A stretch of DNA of 64,000 nucleotides. Origin: an uncultured Clostridium sp. GTDB lineage: Bacteria > Bacillota > Clostridia > Clostridiales > Clostridiaceae. A program made the translations under genes and the position numbers. This document shows, piece after piece, positions 63,391 to 64,000 of this stretch (positions are counted from its first letter, which is position 1; the number at the start of each line of letters is the position of its first letter). The DNA lies in the NCBI RefSeq assembly GCF_947072515.1, contig NZ_CAMTIG010000014.1, forward strand, positions 1-64,000, written 5' to 3'. Below the pieces are notes generated by a model, which was given only the letters and a program-made list of their open reading frames with translations, ran no database searches and had not been told where the DNA came from.

Positions 63391-64000
63391 ATGAAAGAAA
63401 AAATGTTTTGTTATCAATGTGAACAAAGAAAAAAAGGAAAAGCTTGCACTACACTAGGTGAATGTGGAAAAACACCAGATATAGCAGCACTTCAAGATCT
63501 TATAATATATCAATTAAAAGGAATAGGAACATATGCTAATGAGGTTTTTAGAAAAGGTGGAGAAGTAGATGAATATGTGATTAGAGAAGTTGAAGAAGCA
63601 CTTTTTATGACAATGACAGAGAAAAAATTAAATATTGAGAAATATGTCCATAAATTAAAAAAACTTCAAGAAGTAAAGGAGTTAATTAAAAAGGAAAGTG
63701 GAAAATCAACAAAAGAAGAATGTCTCTATAAATTAAGTGAAACAAAGGATGAAATGATAAATGATGGAAAAGAGGCTTGTATATTATGTGATAATGAAAA
63801 AAATGAAGATATTAGATCTTTAAAGGAAACAGTTAAATATGGATTGAAAGGTATATCATGGTATGGGAATAAAGCGAGACAATTAGGAAAAAAGGATAAT
63901 GAAGTAGATAGATTTTATACTGAAGCATTAGATTATATAAGTGATAGAAATATAAGTTATGGAGAACTTCTAGAGTTATTCTTTAAAGTGGGAGAAATGG
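63391..64000 (+). CDS. hcp: Hydroxylamine reductase (hybrid-cluster protein), 3' end outside window
   Basis: The first 203 residues only. MFCYQCEQRKKGKACTTLGECGK gives the four N-terminal Cys ligands of the iron-sulfur cluster in hybrid-cluster proteins, and KETVKYGLKGISWYGNKARQLG is the conserved following region. The hybrid 4Fe-2O-2S cluster ligands lie in the missing part. Hcp reduces hydroxylamine or nitric oxide in anaerobes and protects against nitrosative stress. AAAGGAGA precedes the ATG. Confidence 0.92.
   Translation, partial: MKEKMFCYQCEQRKKGKACTTLGECGKTPDIAALQDLIIYQLKGIGTYANEVFRKGGEVDEYVIREVEEALFMTMTEKKLNIEKYVHKLKKLQEVKELIKKESGKSTKEECLYKLSETKDEMINDGKEACILCDNEKNEDIRSLKETVKYGLKGISWYGNKARQLGKKDNEVDRFYTEALDYISDRNISYGELLELFFKVGEM

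Noticed and set aside
1..64000. Prophage, transposon, tRNA or rRNA genes
   Set aside because: No transposase, integrase, structural phage gene, terminal repeats, or cloverleaf or rRNA sequence was seen on either strand.

Overview
This window reads as chromosomal DNA from an anaerobic, low-GC Firmicute, most likely Clostridium sensu stricto. The evidence is very AT-rich DNA with A/T-ending codons, strong AGGAGG-type ribosome binding sites, a SCIFF peptide with its radical-SAM maturase, a hybrid-cluster protein, a rubrerythrin fusion, a speD-speA-speE-speB polyamine operon, and GH125/GH38 mannosidases. I see no rRNA, tRNA, CRISPR array, insertion sequence or phage gene.

Layout. (1) 1-965: the 3' part of an SH3/NlpC-P60 cell-wall hydrolase and a DUF4177-type small protein. 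(2) 974-5604, minus strand: a tight operon of small-molecule enzymes with no pathway I recognise (nucleotidyltransferase, truncated GNAT remnant, frameshifted P-loop protein, APH-type phosphotransferase, TIM-barrel isomerase, metallophosphoesterase, isochorismatase-type hydrolase). (3) 5.7-11.7 kb: GNAT, NUDIX, an unknown protein, GH31 alpha-glucosidase, an MraY-type transferase and an XRE regulator. (4) 11.7-30.8 kb: a mannoside foraging region with GH125 exo-alpha-1,6-mannosidase, DUF624 protein, YesM/YesN-type two-component system, two Lpl/Ytc-type permeases, GH38 alpha-mannosidase, an ABC-2 exporter, lipoprotein binding protein, two ROK kinases and an MsmX-type ATPase. Together these could import and trim alpha-mannosyl oligosaccharides such as high-mannose N-glycans and phosphorylate the sugars; the substrate is an inference. 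(5) 30.8-44.8 kb: methyltransferase, sigma factor with a DUF4179 anti-sigma-like partner, MscL, HTH protein, membrane Ser/Thr kinase, PMT-like glycosyltransferase, APC permease, long PRPP synthetase, lytic transglycosylase, alpha/beta hydrolase, an unknown protein, a rubredoxin-rubrerythrin-flavoreductase fusion and an ECF-transporter S component. (6) 44.8-49.2 kb: spermidine operon speD-speA-speE-speB behind a long structured leader. (7) 49.3-58 kb: GNAT, class II aldolase, cyclopropane synthase, small membrane protein, polysaccharide deacetylase, aspartate 4-decarboxylase and a TPR protein with a 57-bp tandem repeat. (8) 58.3-64 kb: SCIFF precursor and maturase, M16 peptidase, a second Orn/Lys/Arg-decarboxylase-fold protein, a Cys-rich protein with a natural six-His run, and the start of hcp.

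The parts I think most deserve a second look are the speD leader (a 16-nt repeat flanking a segment that can pair with either copy), the three-part oxidative-stress fusion under a PerR/Fur-like promoter, the orphan 974-5604 operon, the M16 peptidase beside SCIFF, and the perfect 22-bp palindrome over the PRPP-synthetase promoter. Start codons were often moved downstream of the longest open frame to fit ribosome binding sites; each case is noted. All family assignments come from motifs read by eye, without database searches.
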